Positions 1 to 5,700 are shown, counted from the first letter of the stretch. The stretch: DNA of 6,560 nucleotides from Polynucleobacter sp. UBA2650 (GCA_002359975.1 DENG01000072.1:1-6560); one strand, 5' to 3'. Translations and numbers: made by a program. Notes: generated by a model not told the origin, from the sequence alone.

Positions 1-30
1 GAGATGGGCGTTTATAAAGCGGTAAAGTAA
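1..30 (+). CDS. Possible 3' end of an upstream gene (partial)
   Basis: Frame 1 is open from the window edge and reads EMGVYKAVK before a TAA stop at 28-30. The other two forward frames stop sooner (at 25 and 15), so this is the best candidate for the tail of a gene lying to the left. Nine residues are too few to name a family. The stop lies 48 bases before the solute-receptor start, close enough for the two genes to share a transcript. Chance openness over 30 bases is quite possible. Confidence 0.35.
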   Translation, partial: EMGVYKAVK

Positions 31-69
31 TAAGGAAAACTGCACTCAATAATTAAATTAATACCAATT

Positions 70-73
70 GGAG
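70..73 (+). promoter_or_regulatory. Ribosome binding site of the solute-binding protein gene
   Basis: GGAG ends five bases before the ATG at 79. This is a good Shine-Dalgarno match at normal spacing and supports the start that gives a complete signal peptide. The preceding 40 bases are AT-rich, but I cannot point to a convincing promoter in them. Confidence 0.7.
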
Positions 74-78
74 ACCAA

Positions 79-1044
79 ATGAAACATAAAATATTATTAG
101 GTTTATTAAGTATGGTGTTTTCAGTAATGTCCCATGCTCAAAGTAATTGGCCAAATGGTCAAACCGTTCGAGTCATTGTGCCATTTCCTGGTGGGGCAAG
201 CACCTTAGATTCAGTTGTTCGAACATTGACTCCAGAGATGGGTAAAAATTTATCAAGCCCTGTCATTGTTGATAACAAACCTGGCGCTGGGACTGTTATT
301 GGAGTTGACGCCACTGCAAAAGCGACGGATGGGTATACCGTGGGAGGCGTTGCAAATAGCTTTACGGTCAATCAAACATTGGTAAAGAATTTACCCTATA
401 ACGCTTCAAAGGATTTACAGCCGGTCATCTTGATTGCGAAGACAGCAAATGTTTTAGCTGTTCGCCCAGGATTGCCAGTCAATAATCTTAAAGAGCTCAT
501 TGCGTATGCCAAAAAGAATCCTGGAAAACTATCTTATGGATCATTTGGTAATGGAACAACAGCTCATTTCGCAGGAGAGATGCTTAAATCCCAAGCAGGA
601 ATATTTGTGGTTCACATTCCATATCGCGGACAAGGTCCCGCCTTGACAGATTTATTAGCTGGCAACATTGACTTGATGTTTGGGAACCTCCCAGATTTCT
701 TGCCCCATATAAAGTCTGGCAAGTTGAAAGCAATCGGCACAACCTATTTAACTCGTGCTCCATTGGCTCCTGAAATTCCAACTATTGCAGAGCAAGGATT
801 CCCAAAGTTTGAAACTGATTCATGGTACGGAATTATTGCCCCCGCTAGTTTGTCCAAAGATGCGGTGGATAAAGTTAATGGCGCAATTAATCGAGCTCTA
901 CAAGACCCTGCAGTGAAAAAGAATTTATCGGATCGAGGCATTGAGATAATTGGTGGAACTCCTGCAAAATTTGGCGAGCATATACAAAGCGAGATTACAA
1001 AATACGCTCAGATTGTTAAAACATCTGGGATGACCATAGATTAA
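79..1044 (+). CDS. Bug/TctC-family periplasmic solute-binding protein
   Basis: Extracytoplasmic solute receptor of the tripartite tricarboxylate transporter (Bug) family, predicted to bind a small carboxylate in the periplasm. Residues 1-20 form a Sec signal peptide: basic MKHK, a hydrophobic core, and a likely cut after SHA at residue 20. Family landmarks follow in order: VRVIVPFPGG (30-39), VDNKPGAGTVIG (64-75), YGSFGNGTTAHFAGE (153-167), HIPYRGQGPALTDLLAG (179-195) and a RAP...PEIPTIAEQGFP segment (226-242). The length of 321 aa is normal and the protein looks intact. Family knowledge: these receptors bind dicarboxylates, amino acids or aromatic acids through the two Bug loops, and Bordetella BugD was crystallised with aspartate. 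No TctA or TctB membrane gene is present here, as is common for the many orphan Bug receptors of Burkholderiales. The three metabolic genes behind it suggest that its ligand is their substrate. The ligand itself cannot be read from the sequence. Confidence 0.95.
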   Translation: MKHKILLGLLSMVFSVMSHAQSNWPNGQTVRVIVPFPGGASTLDSVVRTLTPEMGKNLSSPVIVDNKPGAGTVIGVDATAKATDGYTVGGVANSFTVNQTLVKNLPYNASKDLQPVILIAKTANVLAVRPGLPVNNLKELIAYAKKNPGKLSYGSFGNGTTAHFAGEMLKSQAGIFVVHIPYRGQGPALTDLLAGNIDLMFGNLPDFLPHIKSGKLKAIGTTYLTRAPLAPEIPTIAEQGFPKFETDSWYGIIAPASLSKDAVDKVNGAINRALQDPAVKKNLSDRGIEIIGGTPAKFGEHIQSEITKYAQIVKTSGMTID

Positions 1045-1050
1045 TTTGTT

Positions 1051-1824
1051 ATGCCCCAGCCAATTATTTTTGCTCCCGGACACTACTCTTATTTGCCGAG
1101 TGTTTTCCAGTATTCAGCCGGAGTGATGGCAGAGCCTGGTTACCGTTTAGAGCAAATTCGCTTTAAACGAGCTATACCCTTAACAGATGGCTTTCGAGCT
1201 GTCGAAAGTCGACTGAGTTCTCTTGGATTGCCGTTTACTGCTTTTGCTCACTGCGAGTTACGCTCGCCAAAGCAATTTGATGATCATGGTTTTATTGAGT
1301 TTAATAAAACCTATGTGAAACAACTCCAGAAATGGAATATTTATTCTCCGGCGATTGATGGCGTGGATGCGGTTAATCCAGTAGCGCGAACCAATGTTTG
1401 TCCAGAGCATCATGGCCCCACAGAGGTATCCATGTTCGGGTTCACCTATTTGCTTCCAACCAGTGTTAACGAAACTAGTTTTGTTATATCTGGAGGAGGG
1501 GATGCGCGAAAAGGGTCAGAGCCCTATAAAGAACGCATTATTGCCTTTGGCGATGTTTCTCAAGCAGGATTGAGAAAAAAAATGGCATTTGTGATTGAAG
1601 AGATGTCGACTCGTCCCAAGCACTTTGGTCTTAATTGGTCTGATGTTACTAAGGTACAAGCATATTCGGTTCACGATATCGCCGCATTAGTAGACGAACT
1701 ACTTTCTAAACCAGGATTCATTCCAAATGGCTTGCTGTGGCATTATGCAAGACCGCCAGTTGCTGGGCTTGATTATGAGATGGATCTTCGCGGATCTGTT
1801 AACGAAATATTTTTTGATAATTGA
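1051..1824 (+). CDS. Tandem RidA-fold protein, CnbZ-like deaminase
   Basis: A 257-aa soluble protein with no signal peptide. It resembles from memory the CnbZ type of 2-amino(-5-chloro)muconate deaminase, which hydrolyses an enamine/imine to a 2-oxoacid plus ammonia. It reads as two RidA (YjgF/YER057c) folds in one chain. The first half has FQYSAGV (19-25), FAHCELRS (65-72), FNKTYVKQL (84-92) and PVARTNVCPE (110-119). The second half has FVISGGGDA (144-152), GDVSQAGLRKK (167-177), VQAYSVHDI (202-210) and YARPPVAGLDYEMD (232-245). R112 and R234 lie where RidA proteins carry the arginine that binds the substrate carboxylate. Canonical RidA is about half this length. The gene starts six bases after the previous stop, in the same frame and without a clear Shine-Dalgarno, so translational coupling is likely. 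Its place between a receptor and an aspartate-dehydrogenase homologue fits hydrolysis of an imine made by that enzyme. The fold is fairly secure; the substrate is inferred. Confidence 0.82.
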   Translation: MPQPIIFAPGHYSYLPSVFQYSAGVMAEPGYRLEQIRFKRAIPLTDGFRAVESRLSSLGLPFTAFAHCELRSPKQFDDHGFIEFNKTYVKQLQKWNIYSPAIDGVDAVNPVARTNVCPEHHGPTEVSMFGFTYLLPTSVNETSFVISGGGDARKGSEPYKERIIAFGDVSQAGLRKKMAFVIEEMSTRPKHFGLNWSDVTKVQAYSVHDIAALVDELLSKPGFIPNGLLWHYARPPVAGLDYEMDLRGSVNEIFFDN

Positions 1825-1830
1825 TTAAAA

Positions 1831-2649
1831 ATGACAATGAATAAGAAGATTAGAGTGGCTGTCGCAGGGCTTGGCGCTATTGGAAAATCGCTATCCACAA
1901 AACTGGCTGCAGGAGCCGTTCCAGGTGTTGAGTTGACAGCTGTATCCGCTAAAAATCATGACAAGGCAAATGAGTTTGTTAAAACCTTAGCCCATCCAGT
2001 AAAGGTGTTGCGTATTGAAGATTTAGAGCCGGAGGCCGATGTAGTTGTAGAGTGTGCCCCTGCTGAGTTTTTGGGTGACATCATTGCCCCCTTTTTAAAG
2101 AAACAAAAGAAAGCCATTGTGCTCTCTGTTGGGGCAATTTTATTTAGGCCTGATTTGGTTGAGTTAGCCAAACAATCTGGTGGGGTCATTATGGTTCCCA
2201 CCGGAGCTCTCATCGGCCTAGACGCAATGATTGGTGCTGCAGAGGGCAAAATTCATTCGGTACGCATGGTTACACGTAAGCCGCCAAAGGGTCTTGAGGG
2301 TGCCCCCCATCTAATTGAAAACAATATTTCGGTGCAGGGATTGACGGAGCCATTGAAGGTCTTTTCAGGAAATGCTAAAGAGGCTGCAAAAGGTTTTCCT
2401 GCAAACCTAAATGTGGTTGTTGCTCTTGCACTTGCTGGAAATGGACCAGAAAATACTCTTCTTGAAATATGGGCTGACCCTACTGTTGTTAGAAATACAC
2501 ACACCATTACGGTTGACTCTGATTCTGCAAAGTTCACCATGACGATGGAAAATATTCCATCTGAAAATCCTAAAACAGGTCGCATTGTGGCTCAAAGCGT
2601 TGTTGCCATGTTGAGAAAAATGACTTCTCATTTTCAGGTCGGCACATAA
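1831..2649 (+). CDS. Aspartate dehydrogenase family protein
   Basis: Cytosolic NAD(P)-dependent enzyme of the L-aspartate dehydrogenase (NadX/DUF108) family, which oxidises aspartate to iminosuccinate; in water this becomes oxaloacetate and ammonia. The N-terminal Rossmann fold has VAGLGAIG (11-18) with the GxGxxG glycines at 13, 15 and 18. Then come VVECAP (72-77), the VPTGALIGLDAM segment (122-133), FPANLNVVVALALAG (189-203) and ADPTVVRNTHTI (215-226). His224 corresponds to the catalytic histidine of the family. At 272 aa it is of usual length and intact. The ATG at 1831 is six bases after the previous stop and has no good ribosome binding site; an ATG at 1837 would remove only two residues. 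In NAD synthesis this enzyme feeds quinolinate formation, but no nadA or nadC is nearby. The neighbours point instead to catabolism of aspartate or a relative. Substrate stereochemistry and any beta-substituent are not readable. Confidence 0.88.
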   Translation: MTMNKKIRVAVAGLGAIGKSLSTKLAAGAVPGVELTAVSAKNHDKANEFVKTLAHPVKVLRIEDLEPEADVVVECAPAEFLGDIIAPFLKKQKKAIVLSVGAILFRPDLVELAKQSGGVIMVPTGALIGLDAMIGAAEGKIHSVRMVTRKPPKGLEGAPHLIENNISVQGLTEPLKVFSGNAKEAAKGFPANLNVVVALALAGNGPENTLLEIWADPTVVRNTHTITVDSDSAKFTMTMENIPSENPKTGRIVAQSVVAMLRKMTSHFQVGT

Positions 2650-2666
2650 TTTTGATTAAAAATCCA

Positions 2667-2671
2667 AAGGA
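2667..2671 (+). promoter_or_regulatory. Ribosome binding site of the RraA-like gene
   Basis: AAGGA lies six bases before the ATG at 2678, a good match at good spacing. It is the only strong ribosome binding site among the three downstream genes of the cluster, so this gene can be initiated independently even though it probably shares the transcript. Confidence 0.65.
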
Positions 2672-2677
2672 TAAGAG

Positions 2678-3358
2678 ATGAGCTTTACAGCAAAAGATAA
2701 AGAATCGATTCGCCTACGTTTTCTTGAGGTCGATACCTCAAACGTTGCAGACGTTCTTGATAATATGAACTTGCTTCAACAGGGATTGGCTGCTGATTTT
2801 GGCCCTTACCCAGAAACCTGCAAGAGAATGGCTGGTTGGGCCTACACCATTCGCGGGCAAATGAGCCCTTATCCCCAAGGCGGTGATAAAGATAAGATGG
2901 AGGCTTGCCAAGGCTTGTCTCCTGGTGAAATTAGTGTGTGGAGTGGGAATGGCGAAGGAATTTGCTATTTCGGAGAGTTGATTGCCTTGGGAATGAAGGA
3001 GCGTGGATGTGTTGGGGCGCTTCTGGATGGCGGTATTCGAGATGTCCGCTGGATCGGTGAGCATCAATTTCCAGTGTTTGCTCGTTATAAGACATCGGTT
3101 CAGTCTATTGGACGGTGGAAAGTAAATGCATGTCAGGTCCCAGTCTATATGAGGGGTCATGATGGCGGTAATGTGATTGTGCGTCCAGGGGACTTTATTC
3201 TGGCCGATGAAGATGGAGCCATCGTTATCCCGGTAGAGCATGTGGAGAGTGTTTTGCTTGAATCTGAGCGATTAACGGCCATCGAGAAAAACATTCGCAA
3301 GGAAATCGCCAGTGGCCTCACATTAGCAGAAGCTCTTAAGAAATACGGTCACGTATAA
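2678..3358 (+). CDS. RraA-like aldolase/decarboxylase
   Basis: Member of the RraA-like fold family that includes 4-hydroxy-4-methyl-2-oxoglutarate (HMG)/4-carboxy-4-hydroxy-2-oxoadipate aldolases and side-activity oxaloacetate decarboxylases. It would cleave or decarboxylate a 2-oxoacid with a divalent metal. Landmarks are DTSNVADVLD (19-28), YFGELIALGMKERG (97-110), the signature LLDGGIRD (115-122), VPVYMRG (154-160) and VRPGDFILADEDGAIVIP (168-185). R121 and D122 match the catalytic arginine and metal-binding aspartate of HMG aldolase. The helical tail (about 190-226) with SERLTAIEKNIRKEI and GLTLAEALKKYG is typical of the aldolase-like branch, not of the shorter RNase E inhibitor RraA. The length of 226 aa is normal. 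It is the last gene of the cluster, 28 bases after the dehydrogenase gene. With the upstream enzymes it could turn oxaloacetate or a substituted oxoacid into pyruvate. Old labels such as demethylmenaquinone methyltransferase are a known misannotation of this family. Confidence 0.87.
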   Translation: MSFTAKDKESIRLRFLEVDTSNVADVLDNMNLLQQGLAADFGPYPETCKRMAGWAYTIRGQMSPYPQGGDKDKMEACQGLSPGEISVWSGNGEGICYFGELIALGMKERGCVGALLDGGIRDVRWIGEHQFPVFARYKTSVQSIGRWKVNACQVPVYMRGHDGGNVIVRPGDFILADEDGAIVIPVEHVESVLLESERLTAIEKNIRKEIASGLTLAEALKKYGHV

Positions 3359-3366
3359 ACATGCTA

Positions 3367-3393
3367 GGGATAACCATTAGTTAGCTTTATCCC
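3367..3393 (+). other. Weak stem-loop after the RraA-like gene
   Basis: GGGATAA (3367-3373) pairs perfectly with TTATCCC (3387-3393) across a 13-base loop, starting eight bases past the RraA-like stop. The position suits the end of a transcript, but the stem is short and AT-rich in part, the loop is large and no T tract follows. It is at best a weak terminator or an mRNA 3'-end stabiliser. Confidence 0.3.
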
Positions 3394-3494
3394 AAACAAT
3401 TAAATACTTGTTTATTCAAAAATCTACATTCTGATTGATAGGTGGCCTATTGCTAAAGCCCGACTAAAGTTTTAATCTAGAAAGACCTACAAAA

Positions 3495-3502
3495 GAAGGG
3501 GA
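3495..3502 (+). promoter_or_regulatory. Ribosome binding site of the MBL-fold hydrolase gene
   Basis: GAAGGGGA ends seven bases before the ATG at 3510. This purine-rich site is the strongest Shine-Dalgarno in the window. It fixes the start that gives a complete twin-arginine signal. Confidence 0.7.
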
Positions 3503-3509
3503 AATAAGA

Positions 3510-4619
3510 ATGGCTATTCATGGAACAAATCGTCGCCAATTTATTTTGGGGTCGTCGGCATTACTAGCAGGAGCTGGTTTAACAACATTTGGAATTCAAT
3601 CATTCGCAGTGACAAAAGTTCCTACGATCGATACCTTGGATATCAAAGTACTTGTTGATAGTAGCTACGACTCACCAAGACCAGGAACTAATAAATGGGT
3701 CAAGATTAAACGCACACCATTTATTTCATCAAAAGATTACCGTAAGGCGCTCCATAATGAGTGGGGCTTAGCTTTAGCGCTTGAATCCAAGATCGGACAA
3801 AGCAGTAAGAGCATGCTCTTAGATTACGGCTATACGCCTGCAGCCTTGATGGGTAATATGGAAATCATGAACGTGAAGCCCGAACAGCAACACGCCATGA
3901 TTTTGAGCCATGGACATTTTGACCATTTTGGTGGGCTGATTCCATTCTTGCAGGCCCATCGCAGTAAGTTACCAGCAGACCTCACCCTCTATGTTGGAGG
4001 TGAAGATAATTTCTGTAATCGCAAAACTGCAAGCGGATCGCCAGGCCACTTTGCAGATTGGGGTGTGTTGGATCGTCGTGAACTAGATGCGTTAAAAGTA
4101 AAAATTGTGTATTGCGAGAAACCAACCATTATTCAGGGACACGCATTTACAACGGGTGTTATTAATCGGGGTAGTTTTGAAAAGGTAATCCCAAATACCC
4201 TTGTTGAATATGCCAAGAAGAATGGTATCGGTTGTGATTTGCCTGAATTAAATACCAAGGCAGAAGGAAAGTTTGTGAAAGATGATCATATTCACGAACA
4301 TTGCACAGCATACAATTTACGGGATCGAGGCCTGATCGTGATTTCTTCATGTGGTCACGCTGGAATTGTAAATTCTGTTCAGCAGGCCATTAATGTATCG
4401 GGTGTGAAAAAAGTACACGCTATTTTGGGTGGATTCCATCTATTTCCAGCCCCGAACGATTACTTAACGCAAACGGTAGAGGCTTTGAAACAATTCAACC
4501 CAGATGTAGTTATTCCATTGCATTGTTCGGGTCCGGGCTTTGTCACAGCAATGCAGAATATGCTGAATGATCGTCTGGTTACCTCAACAACAGGAACAGA
4601 ATTTCAATTTGGTACCTAA
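3510..4619 (+). CDS. Tat-exported MBL-fold metallo-hydrolase
   Basis: Metallo-beta-lactamase-fold protein related to the COG1237 group (annotated as 7,8-dihydropterin-6-yl-methyl-beta-ribofuranosylaminobenzene phosphate synthase-like). Residues 7-13, NRRQFIL, form a twin-arginine motif. A hydrophobic stretch (about 14-31) and SFA (31-33) follow, so a folded, metal-loaded protein is probably exported to the periplasm. The metal site is complete: SHGHFDH (133-139) gives H134, H136, D138 and H139; SSCGHAGIVN (279-288) gives H283; and PLHCSG (336-341) gives H338, the HC[TS]G motif usual in this group. GGFHLF (307-312) and DDHIHEH (258-264) add further histidines. At 369 aa it is longer than minimal MBL enzymes because of the leader and an insertion. 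Its stop overlaps the SCO start by one base, so the two are translationally linked. The real substrate is unknown; a pterin role is doubtful for an exported protein. Confidence 0.88.
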   Translation: MAIHGTNRRQFILGSSALLAGAGLTTFGIQSFAVTKVPTIDTLDIKVLVDSSYDSPRPGTNKWVKIKRTPFISSKDYRKALHNEWGLALALESKIGQSSKSMLLDYGYTPAALMGNMEIMNVKPEQQHAMILSHGHFDHFGGLIPFLQAHRSKLPADLTLYVGGEDNFCNRKTASGSPGHFADWGVLDRRELDALKVKIVYCEKPTIIQGHAFTTGVINRGSFEKVIPNTLVEYAKKNGIGCDLPELNTKAEGKFVKDDHIHEHCTAYNLRDRGLIVISSCGHAGIVNSVQQAINVSGVKKVHAILGGFHLFPAPNDYLTQTVEALKQFNPDVVIPLHCSGPGFVTAMQNMLNDRLVTSTTGTEFQFGT

Positions 4620-5242
4620 TGTGTAGGCTTCGGCTAGCTAGCTTTCTGCTAGCTAGTTTTATTTTTTTGGGTATTACTGCCAACTATTCCTTGGCGCAAA
4701 CTGCGCAATCAAGGGCTGACTCAGCTCGTCTCATGAATGAGCTCATGTCGGGTAAAGGTAATGTTGGAGGGCCTTTCACGCTGACCGATCAATTTGGTAA
4801 GTCGCGAAGCCTTTCTGAGTTCAAGGGCAAGATTGTCTTAATTTACTTTGGATATATGTTTTGTCCAGACGTTTGCCCAACGGATTTAGCAAATGTTGCA
4901 CGCTTATTGAAACTACTTGGCAAGGATAGCGATCAAGTTCAGGCAATATTCATTACTCTTGATCCAGCAAGAGATACCCAGGATCTGATCGGAAAGTACA
5001 CGAATCATTTTGATAGCCGTATCCTTGGTTTACGAGGCACTGAGGCTCAGACAAAAGAAATTGCAACAAAGTACAAGACCTTTTATGAAAAAGTCAACGT
5101 AAGAGGAAATCAATATTTAATTGATCACACAGCGTTTGTTTATATTATGAATCGCCAAGGAAAGTATTTAGCTTTTTTCCCACCAGGTACTTCAGCCGAG
5201 CGTATGGAAGTCATGGTGAGGGATGCACTCCTTGCTAAATAG
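4619..5242 (+). CDS. SCO1/SenC-family copper/redox protein
   Basis: Thioredoxin-fold SCO protein, which in known cases carries copper or reduces cysteines to build the CuA site of cytochrome oxidase on the outer face of the membrane. Residues 5-26 are hydrophobic and end in SLA before QT, consistent with a Sec signal or membrane anchor. The core has GGPFTLTDQFG (50-60), YFGYMFCPDVCPTDL (76-90) with the CxxxC pair C82 and C86, and FITLDPARDT (111-120). YLIDHTAF (166-173) contains H170, the third copper ligand. All three ligands are present, so it should bind copper. At 207 aa it has the family's usual length. The ATG at 4619 is the only ATG that gives a leader, since the frame stops at 4568-4570 upstream and the next in-frame ATG falls after the leader. 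No Shine-Dalgarno is visible, and initiation probably depends on ribosomes ending the hydrolase gene. A terminator-like hairpin sits in codons 6-13. No cytochrome oxidase genes are in view. Confidence 0.93.
   Translation: MCRLRLASFLLASFIFLGITANYSLAQTAQSRADSARLMNELMSGKGNVGGPFTLTDQFGKSRSLSEFKGKIVLIYFGYMFCPDVCPTDLANVARLLKLLGKDSDQVQAIFITLDPARDTQDLIGKYTNHFDSRILGLRGTEAQTKEIATKYKTFYEKVNVRGNQYLIDHTAFVYIMNRQGKYLAFFPPGTSAERMEVMVRDALLAK
4634..4668 (+). terminator. Intrinsic-terminator-like hairpin inside the SCO leader codons
   Basis: CTAGCTAGC (4634-4642) and GCTAGCTAG (4648-4656) are perfect inverted repeats around a five-base loop TTTCT. They are followed directly by TTTTATTTTTTT (4657-4668). In RNA, two G-U pairs could extend the stem to 11 bp. 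A strong short stem, small loop and U tract is the standard form of a Rho-independent terminator on the + strand. It begins 15 bases after the hydrolase stop. It lies within the reading frame of the SCO gene, encoding the repeated leader residues LASFLLASF, so it would act as a partial terminator or a translation-sensitive attenuator. The structure is plain; its activity is inferred. Confidence 0.6.
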
Positions 5243-5253
5243 ATTTATTCTTT

Positions 5254-5700
5254 ATGGCAATTTCTTTTGTCTGTCCCACCTGCGGTAACCCCCGAGCGAT
5301 GCTGGGCGATTGCCCCTTCTGCGAAAGCCAAGAGGTACCAAGTGCAAATACGGATACTGCAATCGTAAATCTGGAGATCGGTGGACCGACGCGTGAAGAG
5401 GCGCTTGATACCCTTACTCACCATATACGAGCTGCTGCTGATGTGCAAATACGTGCATTGATCGTCATCCACGGCTATGGCTCATCCGGACAGGGAGGAG
5501 GCATACGACGCACTGTTCGAGAAGCTCTTGAGAACAACTTTTTCTCAGACCGAGTTGATGAGTACTATCATGGAGAAGATTTAGTGCATCGTAGTGAGCT
5601 TTATCAAACCCTCATAAAACGTCGCCCCACGCTAAAGCAGCACCTCAAGCAATTGAAAGAGGGGAATGCGGGGATGACCTTGTTAATCATGCGGCATTGA
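5254..5700 (+). CDS. Zinc-ribbon Smr-domain protein
   Basis: A 148-aa cytosolic protein with two parts. Residues 7-23 form a small zinc ribbon with C7, C10, C20 and C23 (CPTC and CPFC pairs). Residues from about 37 to 125 form a Smr (small MutS-related) domain, with NLEIGGPTREEAL (39-51) and the characteristic VIHGYGSSGQGGGIRRTV (71-88). Smr domains are nuclease or nucleic-acid binding modules found in MutS2 and in stand-alone proteins linked to DNA repair or ribosome rescue. The usual LDLHG motif is altered to NLEIGG, losing its aspartate and histidine, while the HGxG loop is kept with H73. Nuclease activity is therefore uncertain, and nucleic-acid binding through the ribbon is plausible. 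It starts 11 bases after the SCO stop, without a clear ribosome binding site, so it may be the last gene of the hydrolase-SCO transcript. Its biological role is not known. Confidence 0.82.
   Translation: MAISFVCPTCGNPRAMLGDCPFCESQEVPSANTDTAIVNLEIGGPTREEALDTLTHHIRAAADVQIRALIVIHGYGSSGQGGGIRRTVREALENNFFSDRVDEYYHGEDLVHRSELYQTLIKRRPTLKQHLKQLKEGNAGMTLLIMRH

Larger units (their letters stand above)
3359..3509. other. Intergenic spacer between the two gene groups
   Basis: This is the largest gap between genes here (151 bases) and the natural place for a promoter for the hydrolase-SCO unit. It holds the weak stem-loop at 3367-3393 and a compact dyad, ATAGG-TGG-CCTAT (3438-3450). I tried to place -35 and -10 boxes and found only poor pairs, for example TTGCTA (3450-3455) with TAATCT (3473-3478) at 17 bases. 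I do not call a promoter with confidence. There is no open frame of note and no RNA gene that I can recognise. Confidence 0.4.

Noticed and set aside
1956..2585. Antisense frames (97 and 110 codons) opposite the dehydrogenase gene
   Set aside because: They lie wholly within a well-supported gene, and their compositions mirror its codons without any domain pattern.
2738..3241. Antisense open frame of 167 codons opposite the RraA-like gene
   Set aside because: The + strand gene has clear family motifs throughout, while the antisense product has no recognisable domain and no ribosome binding site that I can see. It is a shadow of the coding strand.
79..3358. NAD-synthesis operon suggested by the aspartate dehydrogenase (NadX) homologue
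   Set aside because: No quinolinate synthase or quinolinate phosphoribosyltransferase gene is present, and the neighbours are a solute receptor, a deaminase-like protein and an aldolase, which fit catabolism better.
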